From JBEBVQ01 sp964527735 (GTDB taxonomy: Bacteria; Bacteroidota; Bacteroidia; Chitinophagales; Chitinophagaceae): a stretch of 64,000 bases of DNA. Made by a program: the position numbers and the translations under genes. Shown one piece after another: positions 50,916 to 59,376 of the stretch; the first letter of the stretch is position 1; each line of letters starts with the position of its first letter. The DNA lies in NCBI GenBank assembly GCA_964527735.1, contig CAZGPG010000008.1:79623-143622 (forward strand). The letters run 5' to 3'. The notes under the pieces are model-generated. The model saw nothing but the letters and a program-made list of their open reading frames with translations, searched no databases and had not been told where the DNA came from.

Positions 50916-53243
50916 TTAGCGAATGAGCGTCACATCTCCCTGCATGCTCCCATTCCATCCAGCGGGGGTTTCCAATTCGACTATATAATAATATACTCCC
51001 GACTCTGCAGGCAGCCCATTAAAATAACCATCCCATCCCTGGTTGGCATCGTGGCTGCGAAATACGCATTCCCCCCAGCGGTTGTAAACGGCAAAGCTGA
51101 ATTTACTTACCGGACAGCCCGGTTCCACAACAGGGCGAAAAACATCATTTCGTCCATCGTTGTTCGGTGTAAAAGCAGTCGGCATATTCCACAGACAATC
51201 ACAATAGGTCTTTTCGATGCGTAAGGTATCACTGCCTGTACAATCCATATCAGACACTGTTACCCAATACGTACCTGTATCCTGTACATGCCAATAGCGT
51301 TCGCTGCTGCCGTCGTGCCACAAGATAGCGGCGCCCGGAGGCGCCTGTGCTTCGAGCGTCAACGCTATCTCTTCTCTATGACAAAACATCTTATCCGCCC
51401 CAAGGTCCTGGCTGACTTCCGTTATGTACACAGAGATCGTATCACTATACCGGCAATCTTCTTTTGTAAGCTCCAGCCAGTATGTGCCGGTCTGCATCAC
51501 CCGGAATATACTATCGGTGCTGCCGTCTGACCAGAGATAAGCAACGTCCGGGGCAGAAATATGCAATGACAGCGGCTCTCCCGTACATATCACCGTATCA
51601 TTCCCTAATGAAAAAAGCAGATCAATCCGATCCACAACAAATGTATCCCCGCGGCCCGAGCAGTAAGCGCGGCTGTGTACCCAATATAATCCGGGGGCTG
51701 TAATCATACGCGTACTGTCGCTGGTTCCGTCATTCCATGAATAGGACAAATAATCAGACGGGACATGCAACATTACGGTATCTTCCTCCGTACACATCAC
51801 AAATCGCTCCCTTCCGGATAAAAACGGCTCAGGATGTACAATAAAGCTGTCTATTCTTGTATGGCATACATCACGGCAAATTACCCGGTAGACGCCGGGG
51901 CTATGTACTGTACGTACCGGACCTGTGCTGCCATCATCCCATACATACGTATCATATCCTGCCGATACCCCGAGAACAATATGGTCATATTCACTACAAA
52001 ATGTAGTGTCTACACGTACGTACAGGGTATCGCCTCCGACAGGGGCCGTTACCACCAGGTTGGGCATACCGATACTGGCCATACCCGATAATGTAACTGC
52101 ATTTGTCACATAAGACGACCCGCTCCCCGGAAGATTCGGCTGATCCAGGCGGCCTAATGAAAACCCGCCTATCAAAAAACCACTCACCTGTAACTCCGGC
52201 ATATAAACTTTATCATCCGGTCCGATCAGCAGCTTTGAGTAATACGTCCGCCCGATACCCGTCTTTGATTGCAGGATCGCCTGAGCGCTTCCGGCCAGCA
52301 GATTAAACTGGAAAAGAGTATCCGCATTATGCGAAGCATCGTTACAGCTTATATACAGCTTCGAATTATCCGGTGAAAAACAGACGCCTTGTGGTTTTTT
52401 ATCGGGCAACGGTATCTCCATCGGGTTGCTCACAATACCTGTGTTGGCATCAAAATCAAATACATACCCTGCACTGGCATTCGCATGTACTTCTGCCAAC
52501 TTTTTTCTATCCGGCGAAATCGCCATTTGTCCAAATGTCCAGAAGCTGTTACACCCCCACCAGTCGGTATTGCCCATCAAGCCTTTATAACGTGATATTA
52601 CCGGTGCCGGGTTAATGCCATACCGGTTAATTTCAAAAGCCTTATAAAGCGTCGTATCCTGTGCATGGGAGAGGATCCATACATTACAACGATTGCCACG
52701 TACCGCCACTATTTTTTCCGTAAAGCCGGAATCAAGCGCTATCCATTTTCTCCCCGCTTCCACATCCCCCAATCCCCCGTTCAGTGTCATGTCTACCACA
52801 CTGTAGTACAAAGCGCCGGGTTTATAAAAATTCGAGGATGCCATACACATCTGGATATTTGTAAGAGAGAAAATGTAATATTTATGTGGCGTATCCGGCA
52901 CAGGTACGATCAGCGTTCCTTGTGAACTGCTTGCCGTGATCTCAGCAGTACCATGCGCGTGCAAGGGATTTCCATTGCTCATACTTATATGGTTCCGGTT
53001 CCAGACCACAGACCCGTTGGTATAAAACAGCAATTGTCCTGTCGCATCGGAAACCGAAGCGTTCGCTTCCCCATGTCCTGAAATAGAAGACAATGCTGCA
53101 CCTGACGGAGTAACACCATTGAAATCTACCCAGGCTCCGGTGCCAAATATCCAATGCCTGTTTTCAGGTATGTTATACTGCCCGTATAAGCAGCAAGGTA
53201 TACAAGACAACAGAAAAACGAAACAAAGAAAATTACGGGACAT
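50916..53243 (-). CDS. T9SS type B sorting domain (CHU_C) protein with propeller-like head
   Basis: From MSRNFLCFVF it is 775 residues with a signal peptide. The N-terminal domain (HWIFGTGAWVDFNGVTP, ATGQLLFYTNGSVVWNRNH, then WD40-like strands such as CFSPDNSKLYISCND) covers about 20-400. A series of short Ig-like units follows with the pattern YDTYVWDDGSTG, YLSYSWNDGTSDS, VAYLWSDGSTDS and AAILWHDGSSER. The type B secretion signal (MPTAFTPNNDGRNDVFRP...FAVYNRWGECVF...GVYYYIVEL) ends it. The head is paralogous to the next gene upstream, which ends in a type A signal instead. Confidence 0.92.
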   Translation of the reverse strand: MSRNFLCFVFLLSCIPCCLYGQYNIPENRHWIFGTGAWVDFNGVTPSGAALSSISGHGEANASVSDATGQLLFYTNGSVVWNRNHISMSNGNPLHAHGTAEITASSSQGTLIVPVPDTPHKYYIFSLTNIQMCMASSNFYKPGALYYSVVDMTLNGGLGDVEAGRKWIALDSGFTEKIVAVRGNRCNVWILSHAQDTTLYKAFEINRYGINPAPVISRYKGLMGNTDWWGCNSFWTFGQMAISPDRKKLAEVHANASAGYVFDFDANTGIVSNPMEIPLPDKKPQGVCFSPDNSKLYISCNDASHNADTLFQFNLLAGSAQAILQSKTGIGRTYYSKLLIGPDDKVYMPELQVSGFLIGGFSLGRLDQPNLPGSGSSYVTNAVTLSGMASIGMPNLVVTAPVGGDTLYVRVDTTFCSEYDHIVLGVSAGYDTYVWDDGSTGPVRTVHSPGVYRVICRDVCHTRIDSFIVHPEPFLSGRERFVMCTEEDTVMLHVPSDYLSYSWNDGTSDSTRMITAPGLYWVHSRAYCSGRGDTFVVDRIDLLFSLGNDTVICTGEPLSLHISAPDVAYLWSDGSTDSIFRVMQTGTYWLELTKEDCRYSDTISVYITEVSQDLGADKMFCHREEIALTLEAQAPPGAAILWHDGSSERYWHVQDTGTYWVTVSDMDCTGSDTLRIEKTYCDCLWNMPTAFTPNNDGRNDVFRPVVEPGCPVSKFSFAVYNRWGECVFRSHDANQGWDGYFNGLPAESGVYYYIVELETPAGWNGSMQGDVTLIR

Positions 53244-53280
53244 AGTTATTGATATACGGATATTGTTTTCAAAACGAAAC

Positions 53281-53357
53281 CGTCTCAAAAGGTGATCAGG
53301 AAGATTGCTACATTCTGTTCGCTTCAGTCGAAATGATGCCGTTCACCTTTTGAGACA
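53281..53357. repeat. Palindromic repeat between two paralogous secreted protein genes
   Basis: CGTCTCAAAAGGTGA (53281-53295) pairs with TCACCTTTTGAGACA (53343-53357), one mismatch, around a loop holding CTTCAGTCGAAATGATG. It resembles dispersed GACTGTCTCAAAAG and CATTTCGACTGAAG hairpins and may also stop transcription of the upstream gene. Confidence 0.7.
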
Positions 53358-53382
53358 GTCTTCTTACAAATGGCCTCAACCC

Positions 53383-55101
53383 CTATTTGGCAATCAGCAA
53401 TCTTGTCCGCTGGCCTACTGCGGGGTTATGATCGTCTGTATAGATCAGCGAATACATACCGTTTGAGAGGTTACCGACCGGTATCATCTGCATATTATCG
53501 GCACAAACGCGTTCCCACATGGTACGCCCCAGCGCATCCGTAATACGCAATTTACCTTTTACTACCGAAAGACCTTTCAGCTTTACGGAGACAACATCCT
53601 GTGCAGGATTGGGCCATGCTTCCATGACAACTTTTGACTGGCCGGAGATCTTAGGAACAATTGTTTCCGGCTCTGCTACGTCCACCACAAAAGTATCCGT
53701 ATGCATACTGCAGTAATTACCGTATGTTACCCAATAAGTACCTGAAGTATGTACAACCAGGCTGTCACCCGTACTGCCATCGCTCCACAGAGGAGTAAAA
53801 TAATCCTGCGCATCAGGTATATACAGCGTCATTACAGTATCTGCCGACGCTGTGTCCATACGGGCGTAAAAAGTATCCTGGAACGGCTTTACATAATCAT
53901 TGGGCAAACCGGATGCGAAGTAATAACCTATTTCAGGGTGTATGTCTCCCTTGTTGAACACCTCTATTACATTCATTGTAAAACCTGCGGCCGCTCCTGC
54001 CTGGTTAGGCTCTTCTATCCGATGCATGGAGTCAACATTATGTGCACCCATATAAATCTTTCCGTCAGGCGCCAGTTTCATATCCACATATTCATAGAAA
54101 GGCGTGGTATAATCTCCGGTGAATAATACGGTACGGGCCATATTATTGCCGAGATCAAACTGCACCAGACTTTTTTCACCTGCATCATCTACACATGTAA
54201 CATACAATTTTGAATTATCGGGGGAAAAGGCCGCTCCCTGGCACATATTCAAGGAGTCAAGGAGTACCGGGTTGGATACAAGACCGGTAGCCGGATCAAA
54301 ATCAAAAAGCTGCACTCCTGTCATCTTCTCAAACGGCATAAACAGGTTGTAGCTCAGGAATGCAAGTTTTCGATAGTCGGGAGATATTTTCATCACTCCA
54401 TTGACATGGGTAAAATTGAGTGTAGGATGCATAGACAAATCGATCGGGTCTGTCAGGAAAAGACCTGTTTCAGATATAACCGGCGTCGTGCTGATACCTG
54501 TTGCCGTAATCTCATATGCCCTAAACCGGTTTGTATCCCGTTCATGTACCAGCAGCCAGATATTACAATCAGTTCCGGGTATGGCAATCATTTTATTACC
54601 CAGCAGAGAATCGAGCTGAATTCCTTTCTTGCCTGAAACCATATCTCCCGATCCGCCGGCAAGAGAAAGATCTACAATAGAATAAAATAACCTTCCGGCT
54701 TCAAAATCCTCGTTGGCCACTGCTGCCAGCGTGGCCCCCTGCAGAGAAAAAACGTAGTATTGATCCGGATTATTCAATACCGGGGCAATCAATGCTCCCT
54801 GACTCGTAAACTGAGTATTATAGGGTGCAATGAGGTCATTCCCTTCAGGCATAACGTCTCCATTCTTATTCCATACACTGTCTCCATTGGTATAAAAGAG
54901 CAGATCGCCGTTGGCGTCACAAAGCACCGCATTACAATCCACTCCGTACATATTGGTATGGATAGCCACCGGAGTCCCGTTTGTGAAATCCAGTCCGCTA
55001 CCCCAGCCAAAGGCCCAAGTATGGTTTTCTTTTTGGGCAAATAAACAAGAATGTGATATGACACACAGTAATACAGTAAGTAAAAAGAGATTTCGATTCA
55101 T
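53383..55101 (-). CDS. T9SS-secreted propeller-head protein, type A signal (module 3)
   Basis: This 572-residue protein has a signal peptide (FLLTVLLCVISHSCLFAQ). Its head domain is homologous to the neighbouring 775-residue protein (HTWAFGWGSGLDFTNGTP, NGDLLFYTNGDSVWNKNGD, AFSPDNSKLYVTCVDD). A single Ig-like unit (YFTPLWSDGSTGDS) follows, then a type A sorting domain (VMEAWPNPAQDVVSVKLK...GNLSNGMYSLIYTD). It is predicted to be surface exposed. It is divergent from the third TPR kinase gene, 155 bases away. Confidence 0.9.
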   Translation of the reverse strand: MNRNLFLLTVLLCVISHSCLFAQKENHTWAFGWGSGLDFTNGTPVAIHTNMYGVDCNAVLCDANGDLLFYTNGDSVWNKNGDVMPEGNDLIAPYNTQFTSQGALIAPVLNNPDQYYVFSLQGATLAAVANEDFEAGRLFYSIVDLSLAGGSGDMVSGKKGIQLDSLLGNKMIAIPGTDCNIWLLVHERDTNRFRAYEITATGISTTPVISETGLFLTDPIDLSMHPTLNFTHVNGVMKISPDYRKLAFLSYNLFMPFEKMTGVQLFDFDPATGLVSNPVLLDSLNMCQGAAFSPDNSKLYVTCVDDAGEKSLVQFDLGNNMARTVLFTGDYTTPFYEYVDMKLAPDGKIYMGAHNVDSMHRIEEPNQAGAAAGFTMNVIEVFNKGDIHPEIGYYFASGLPNDYVKPFQDTFYARMDTASADTVMTLYIPDAQDYFTPLWSDGSTGDSLVVHTSGTYWVTYGNYCSMHTDTFVVDVAEPETIVPKISGQSKVVMEAWPNPAQDVVSVKLKGLSVVKGKLRITDALGRTMWERVCADNMQMIPVGNLSNGMYSLIYTDDHNPAVGQRTRLLIAK

Positions 55102-55142
55102 GTTTTTTTGTTTTAGTAAGTGAACGGAGATTTATCCCTGAT

Positions 55143-55150
55143 CAAAATTA
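55143..55150 (-). promoter_or_regulatory. -7 box upstream of the module 3 secreted protein gene
   Basis: On the minus strand this is TAATTTTG, an exact TAnnTTTG. The leader that follows contains GTTCACTTACTAAAACAAAA just before the start codon at 55101. Confidence 0.5.
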
Positions 55151-55175
55151 CCTATAGTGCATATAAGATATTGGG

Positions 55176-55185
55176 GGGTATACCC
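55176..55185. promoter_or_regulatory. Palindrome in the module 3 divergent region, possible operator
   Basis: GGGTATACCC is a perfect 10-base palindrome just upstream of the TAATTTTG box and midway between the divergent starts. Its position suits a regulator site, but the other two modules show no clear equivalent. Confidence 0.3.
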
Positions 55186-55256
55186 TCATAATTGTTTTCG
55201 TTAAGTCAGCACAGATATTTTTCGTATATTTAACCTTTCCGTATCCAGGTTGCAGC

Positions 55257-57287
55257 ATGTATCCATATTCCCCAGACAAGACCTTCTTTAAGCTACCGAT
55301 ACGCCCAACATTCCTGGTATGCCTGATATGCCTGCTGTATCCTATATGCAGCACCACCGTACCGGCGCAGCAACAGGATGTCCCGCTACAACAGATCGAA
55401 ACTCCTTTGCCGGATACGACTGTAATCATGGATCTGGCTAACCGGGGTATCAACCTTATGGAGCACTACCCGGACAGCGCCCTTGCTATATGCCGGGAAG
55501 CATTGACTGCCGGCGGAAAAGCCGGTTATAACAAAGCTGTTGCCCGTTCTCTTTACGGAATAGGATTATTTTATTCACTACAGGAAGATTATGACAAATG
55601 TATCGGGTATTACCTGCAGGCGATACAGTATGCCGCAAAAGACAGCAGCATGTACCGTACTATAAACAGTTGTATATTCAACATAGGAGAGAGTTATTAC
55701 CGGAAGGGAACATACGGCCTTTCTGCCTATTACTACTATAAACTGCTCAGTATAACACGCTTCCGGCCGAATGAACGTAATGTTTTACTTATGACGTACA
55801 ACAGGCTGGCCGCACTATGGATACAGTTCGGCATGGCCGAACAGGCATTTTATTATGTACGGCTTCAAGAACAGATTGCACGTGCAATCAAAGATAAGCC
55901 GGCACTGTCTACCGCCCTCTCTACCATAGGTGGTATATATATGGTGCTGGAGCAAAATGAAAAAGCTCTGAAATACTATACCCATGCGCTGGAACTGACA
56001 CGGGAATTCAAGGATGGTCCGCACCAGCATCACATACAAACCATCAATAATAATCTGGCGCTCCTTTACATCCGCGCAGGAGATCCCCGGAAAGCTATTC
56101 CGTATGCCCGGAACGCTCTGGCCATCCAAAATTCAAACAGTTCTCTTATTGGCAGAATTGACGCGCATTATATGCTGGGATATGCCTACAGCAATCTGAA
56201 ACAGTACGAAAAAGCCAAACAGTATCTGATACCGGCACTGAAAGAGTCGCAGGAAAAAGGTATGACAGGAAAAACCACAAATGCTCATATTTTCCTTGCA
56301 GATATCTATACGGCAACAGGGCGTTATCAAGAAGCGCTGGAACATTTGTATACATACATACGCATCAACGACAGCCTCCGGGGAGAAAAAAACGCCCATG
56401 CTGCGGGCATGCTGGAGTTGAAATACCGTACATCCGAAAAAGACCGGCAACTGGCACAAAAACAGGTAGAATTATTACAGCAGCAAAGCAAGATACGCAC
56501 GAAGAATACATGGATTACCGGTATCTCTGCCGGTACGCTCCTGTTGTCGGTTACGCTTATCGCATTGTACCGCAGCAACAGGCATAAACAACGCCTGCAC
56601 ACCAATCAGATCCACCTGCTCCGGCAGGAACAGGAGCTGATCCGGCTCAGGGCTATGATGAAGGGCGAAGAGCAGGAGCGGGGACGTATTGCGCGGGAAT
56701 TGCACGACGGTATCGGAGGGATGCTTGCCGCCATCAGGATGAACATGAACACCGTGCAGGAACAAAATGCCGGTAACGGTGAACAAACAAATATCGGCCG
56801 GCTCATGCGCATGGTGGATGAGACTACTACGGAGGTACGCAAAACGGCACACAACCTGATGCCCGACATGCTCACACGCCATAGTCTCACAGAAGCCCTG
56901 CAGATATATTGCGAGCATATCAATACCGCCGGAGGGCTACAGTTGCAGCTTAAACTGTACGGATCCCTCTCCGGGATGGATAAACACATAGAGCTGACCC
57001 TCTACCGCATCATCCAGGAGCTGGCACAAAACATCATCAAACATGCCAATGCCACCGAAGCCGTGATCGAGGTATCGCGTGCGCAGGATATGATCAATAT
57101 CACCGTAGAAGATAATGGCCGGGGCTTTGACCCGAAGGTGAACAGCAACGGTTTCGGGCTGCAAAATCTCCGGTACCGCGTACAGGCATTACAGGGTGAT
57201 ATTTCCATCGAGTCGGCGCCGGGAATCGGCACGACCATCCTGATCGAATTTGACCTCAATAAACTGTATCATACATTCGCAACATGA
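55257..57287 (+). CDS. TPR sensor histidine kinase (module 3)
   Basis: This 676-residue protein has a signal-like start (IRPTFLVCLICLLYPICSTTV) and TPR units from about 60 to 370 (for example HHIQTINNNLALLYIRAGDP and RIDAHYMLGYAYSNLKQYEK). One membrane helix at about 417-439 and a coiled coil follow. The HisKA_3 acceptor is H483 in ARELHDGIGGML. The ATPase motifs are LAQNIIKHA, VEDNGRGF and NGFGLQNLRYRV. Kinase sequence is closest to module 2. Stop and start of the regulator overlap (ATGA). Confidence 0.93.
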   Translation: MYPYSPDKTFFKLPIRPTFLVCLICLLYPICSTTVPAQQQDVPLQQIETPLPDTTVIMDLANRGINLMEHYPDSALAICREALTAGGKAGYNKAVARSLYGIGLFYSLQEDYDKCIGYYLQAIQYAAKDSSMYRTINSCIFNIGESYYRKGTYGLSAYYYYKLLSITRFRPNERNVLLMTYNRLAALWIQFGMAEQAFYYVRLQEQIARAIKDKPALSTALSTIGGIYMVLEQNEKALKYYTHALELTREFKDGPHQHHIQTINNNLALLYIRAGDPRKAIPYARNALAIQNSNSSLIGRIDAHYMLGYAYSNLKQYEKAKQYLIPALKESQEKGMTGKTTNAHIFLADIYTATGRYQEALEHLYTYIRINDSLRGEKNAHAAGMLELKYRTSEKDRQLAQKQVELLQQQSKIRTKNTWITGISAGTLLLSVTLIALYRSNRHKQRLHTNQIHLLRQEQELIRLRAMMKGEEQERGRIARELHDGIGGMLAAIRMNMNTVQEQNAGNGEQTNIGRLMRMVDETTTEVRKTAHNLMPDMLTRHSLTEALQIYCEHINTAGGLQLQLKLYGSLSGMDKHIELTLYRIIQELAQNIIKHANATEAVIEVSRAQDMINITVEDNGRGFDPKVNSNGFGLQNLRYRVQALQGDISIESAPGIGTTILIEFDLNKLYHTFAT

Positions 57288-57922
57288 ACATCAGGATTTC
57301 CATAGCAGACGATCACCCGATGATCATAGACGGACTGCATAATATGCTCGCCGGATGCAGCCATATTACCCTTACAGCCACTTATTCCAACGGCAATCAG
57401 TTACTGGAAGGATTGCAGGCGGAAACCCCGGATGTGCTGCTGCTCGACATCCAGCTACCCGGGAAAACCGGAGACGAGCTGGCGCCGGTCATTCAAAAAA
57501 AATTTCCGGAAGTCCGCATACTCGCACTTACCAATTTCGACAGCATGCTGTACGTGCACAATATGCTGCGCAACGGAGTGCTGGGATACCTGCTCAAAAC
57601 AACCGATAAACAAACGCTGGTAAAAGCCATAGAAACCGTCTACCGGGGAGAAAAATTCCTGGAGCAGGAGATGCAGGAGAAACTCAATCAATATACTTCC
57701 AACATGAAGCGGGATATTTACTCGAAAGTTTCGCTGACGATCCGTGAAAAGCAAATCCTGCAGCTCGTCATCAACGGACATACCAGCCAGAAGATCGGCG
57801 AGCAGCTTTTCCTGAGTCTGAAAACCGTGGAAAACTACCGCTCCCGGATATTCATCAAGCTGGACGTGAAAAACATGGCCGAGCTCACCAAAAAAGCCCT
57901 GGCGCTCGGTCTTGCAGGTTAA
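57284..57922 (+). CDS. NarL/LuxR-type response regulator (module 3)
   Basis: This 212-residue regulator has D55 in LLLDIQLPGKTGDELAPV, YLLKTTDKQ with the conserved Lys, and the helix-turn-helix REKQILQLV...SQKIGEQLFLSLKTVENYRS. It is translationally coupled to the kinase. Likely targets by position are the divergent secreted proteins at 53383-55101 and 50916-53243; this is inference. Confidence 0.95.
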   Translation: MNIRISIADDHPMIIDGLHNMLAGCSHITLTATYSNGNQLLEGLQAETPDVLLLDIQLPGKTGDELAPVIQKKFPEVRILALTNFDSMLYVHNMLRNGVLGYLLKTTDKQTLVKAIETVYRGEKFLEQEMQEKLNQYTSNMKRDIYSKVSLTIREKQILQLVINGHTSQKIGEQLFLSLKTVENYRSRIFIKLDVKNMAELTKKALALGLAG

Positions 57923-57942
57923 CTATTCCCGGAAGAATGGCA

Positions 57943-58278
57943 TCAGGAAGCCAGGCTTTCCAGCACTGCGGCGATCAGCGATATCACCAGGCTGAACAAC
58001 AGGGCATACCAGAACCCGTCTACCCCAAACCCGGGCACCAGCTTTGAACAAAGGATCACAATCACCGCATTGATCACAAGCAGGAAAAGTCCGAGCGTCA
58101 ATATCGTTACCGGGATGGTGAGGATCACCAATAATGGCTTAAGGAATGCATTTAATACCGCGAGCACGATCGCGACAATAATAGCCGTGGTGAAATTTTT
58201 CACATGCACACCCGGCAGGATGTACGCTCCGGCAAACACCGCCAGTGTATTGATCAGCAGTTTTATCAGTAATCCCAT
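57943..58278 (-). CDS. Small membrane protein of the phage-holin/YvlD family
   Basis: This 111-residue protein has four hydrophobic helices (LLINTLAVFAGAYILPGVHV, AIIVAIVLAVLNAFLKPLLV, ILTIPVTILTLGLFLLVINA, ALLFSLVISLIAAVLESL). The PGVHV and NAFLKPLL motifs are typical of the YvlD-like family, often labelled phage holin. No phage genes are near, so it is a chromosomal envelope protein of unknown role. Confidence 0.88.
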   Translation of the reverse strand: MGLLIKLLINTLAVFAGAYILPGVHVKNFTTAIIVAIVLAVLNAFLKPLLVILTIPVTILTLGLFLLVINAVIVILCSKLVPGFGVDGFWYALLFSLVISLIAAVLESLAS

Positions 58279-58290
58279 AGTATGATCGTT

Positions 58291-58381
58291 TTAATGAGCT
58301 AATGAGCCGGTTAGCTGATATGCTAATGATCCCTCGCAACAGGCATCAGCTAATCAGCATATTAACTAATTGGCTAATTAA
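58291..58381. repeat. Imperfect iterated-word inverted repeat
   Basis: On the left the word TTAATGAGCTAATGAGC and TTAGCTGATATGCTAATGA are repeated. On the right are their approximate complements (CATCAGCTAATCAGCATATTA, AACTAATTGGCTAATTAATG). The arms are imperfect, but both are built from GCTAAT/ATTAGC units. Confidence 0.6.
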
Positions 58382-58433
58382 TGATACAATATTAATTGTT
58401 TTCAATGACAAAATATAGCGTCCTGATTTTTAT

Positions 58434-59270
58434 TTACAACGGATCATAAGGAAAGCCCAATGGATCGGGATAGATGAAGCTGAAGCCCGAAGTGACGATC
58501 TTATCTGCCGCTACTTCCTTCCAGGATGTAACAGGCGGATGCTCATAAGAAGACGGAAGGGGGAATCCCAGCAGGGACGCATTACGCTCATATACGGCAC
58601 GCCTTGAGGGATGCGCAGGTGCAATACCATTTAATGTCTCGCCCCAGAGTCCTTTCTCAATGACCCACCCGATCAGCCGCACCGCATCATCACGATGAAT
58701 GTAATTGACCGGCGGATGTCCTGCCACCTGCTCTTTCCCGGCAAAGTGTTTTCCCGGCACACGATTATAACCGATCAGTCCGCCCAGCCGGACAACCGTC
58801 AGCGCATATGCTTCAGACACCCGGATCGCCTCCTCGGCACGAAAGACAGACAGACTCCCCGTGTGCTCTTCCGTGAGCATATCTGTTTCGCGTACGATAT
58901 CATTACGGTCGGGATACACCGAGGTAGAGCTGATGTAAACAATTTTCTGTACGCCATACTGCAGCGCCAGATCACGTACAGACGCAATCTGCCGGGCATA
59001 CAGGCTCTGATCCGGAGCAACGACCGATGGCGGCACACCCGGCGCAATATTGATCACCAGGATATCTGTCTGAAAGAGATCTTCATAATTTTGCCCGTCA
59101 GGCTCCGGGTCCAGTCGCATGACGCGAGCCGGGAGACCCGCCTCTACAATACGTTGACGCTTTTCGGGTGTCGTAACAGACCCCATAACCTTATAGCCCA
59201 TTGATTGTAAATGAAGCGCGAGCGGCATGCCCAGCCAGCCCAGACCGATAACAGAAACAGCAGGTAACAT
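58434..59270 (-). CDS. YeeZ-like NAD(P)-binding epimerase-family protein
   Basis: From MLPAVSVIGLGWLGMPLA it is 278 residues, with an N-terminal Rossmann loop GLGWLG. KIVYISSTSVYPD supplies the YxxxS-type signature, and VVRLGGLIGYNR and NYIHRDDAVRLIGW match extended SDR proteins of the YeeZ type. The substrate is unknown. It is not a full nucleotide-sugar epimerase because the classical YxxxK is absent. The start is supported by a TACATTTG box five bases upstream. It is divergent from the S9 peptidase gene. Confidence 0.85.
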   Translation of the reverse strand: MLPAVSVIGLGWLGMPLALHLQSMGYKVMGSVTTPEKRQRIVEAGLPARVMRLDPEPDGQNYEDLFQTDILVINIAPGVPPSVVAPDQSLYARQIASVRDLALQYGVQKIVYISSTSVYPDRNDIVRETDMLTEEHTGSLSVFRAEEAIRVSEAYALTVVRLGGLIGYNRVPGKHFAGKEQVAGHPPVNYIHRDDAVRLIGWVIEKGLWGETLNGIAPAHPSRRAVYERNASLLGFPLPSSYEHPPVTSWKEVAADKIVTSGFSFIYPDPLGFPYDPL

Positions 59271-59274
59271 GGCG

Positions 59275-59282
59275 CAAATGTA
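59275..59282 (-). promoter_or_regulatory. -7 box of the YeeZ-like gene
   Basis: On the minus strand this is TACATTTG, an exact TAnnTTTG, only four bases before the ATG at 59270. Transcription would start at or very near the start codon. Confidence 0.55.
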
Positions 59283-59376
59283 ACTGAGATATATGCACCG
59301 GCAAAGCGCCATACGGCCCGCAGCGGAAAAATTGCTATCTTGTCCTCTTTTTATCTTTTTATCTGAAGCATTAAAA

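Noticed and set aside
57943..58278. Phage holin as sign of a prophage
   Set aside because: The family name is historical. No capsid, tail, integrase or lysin gene is nearby.
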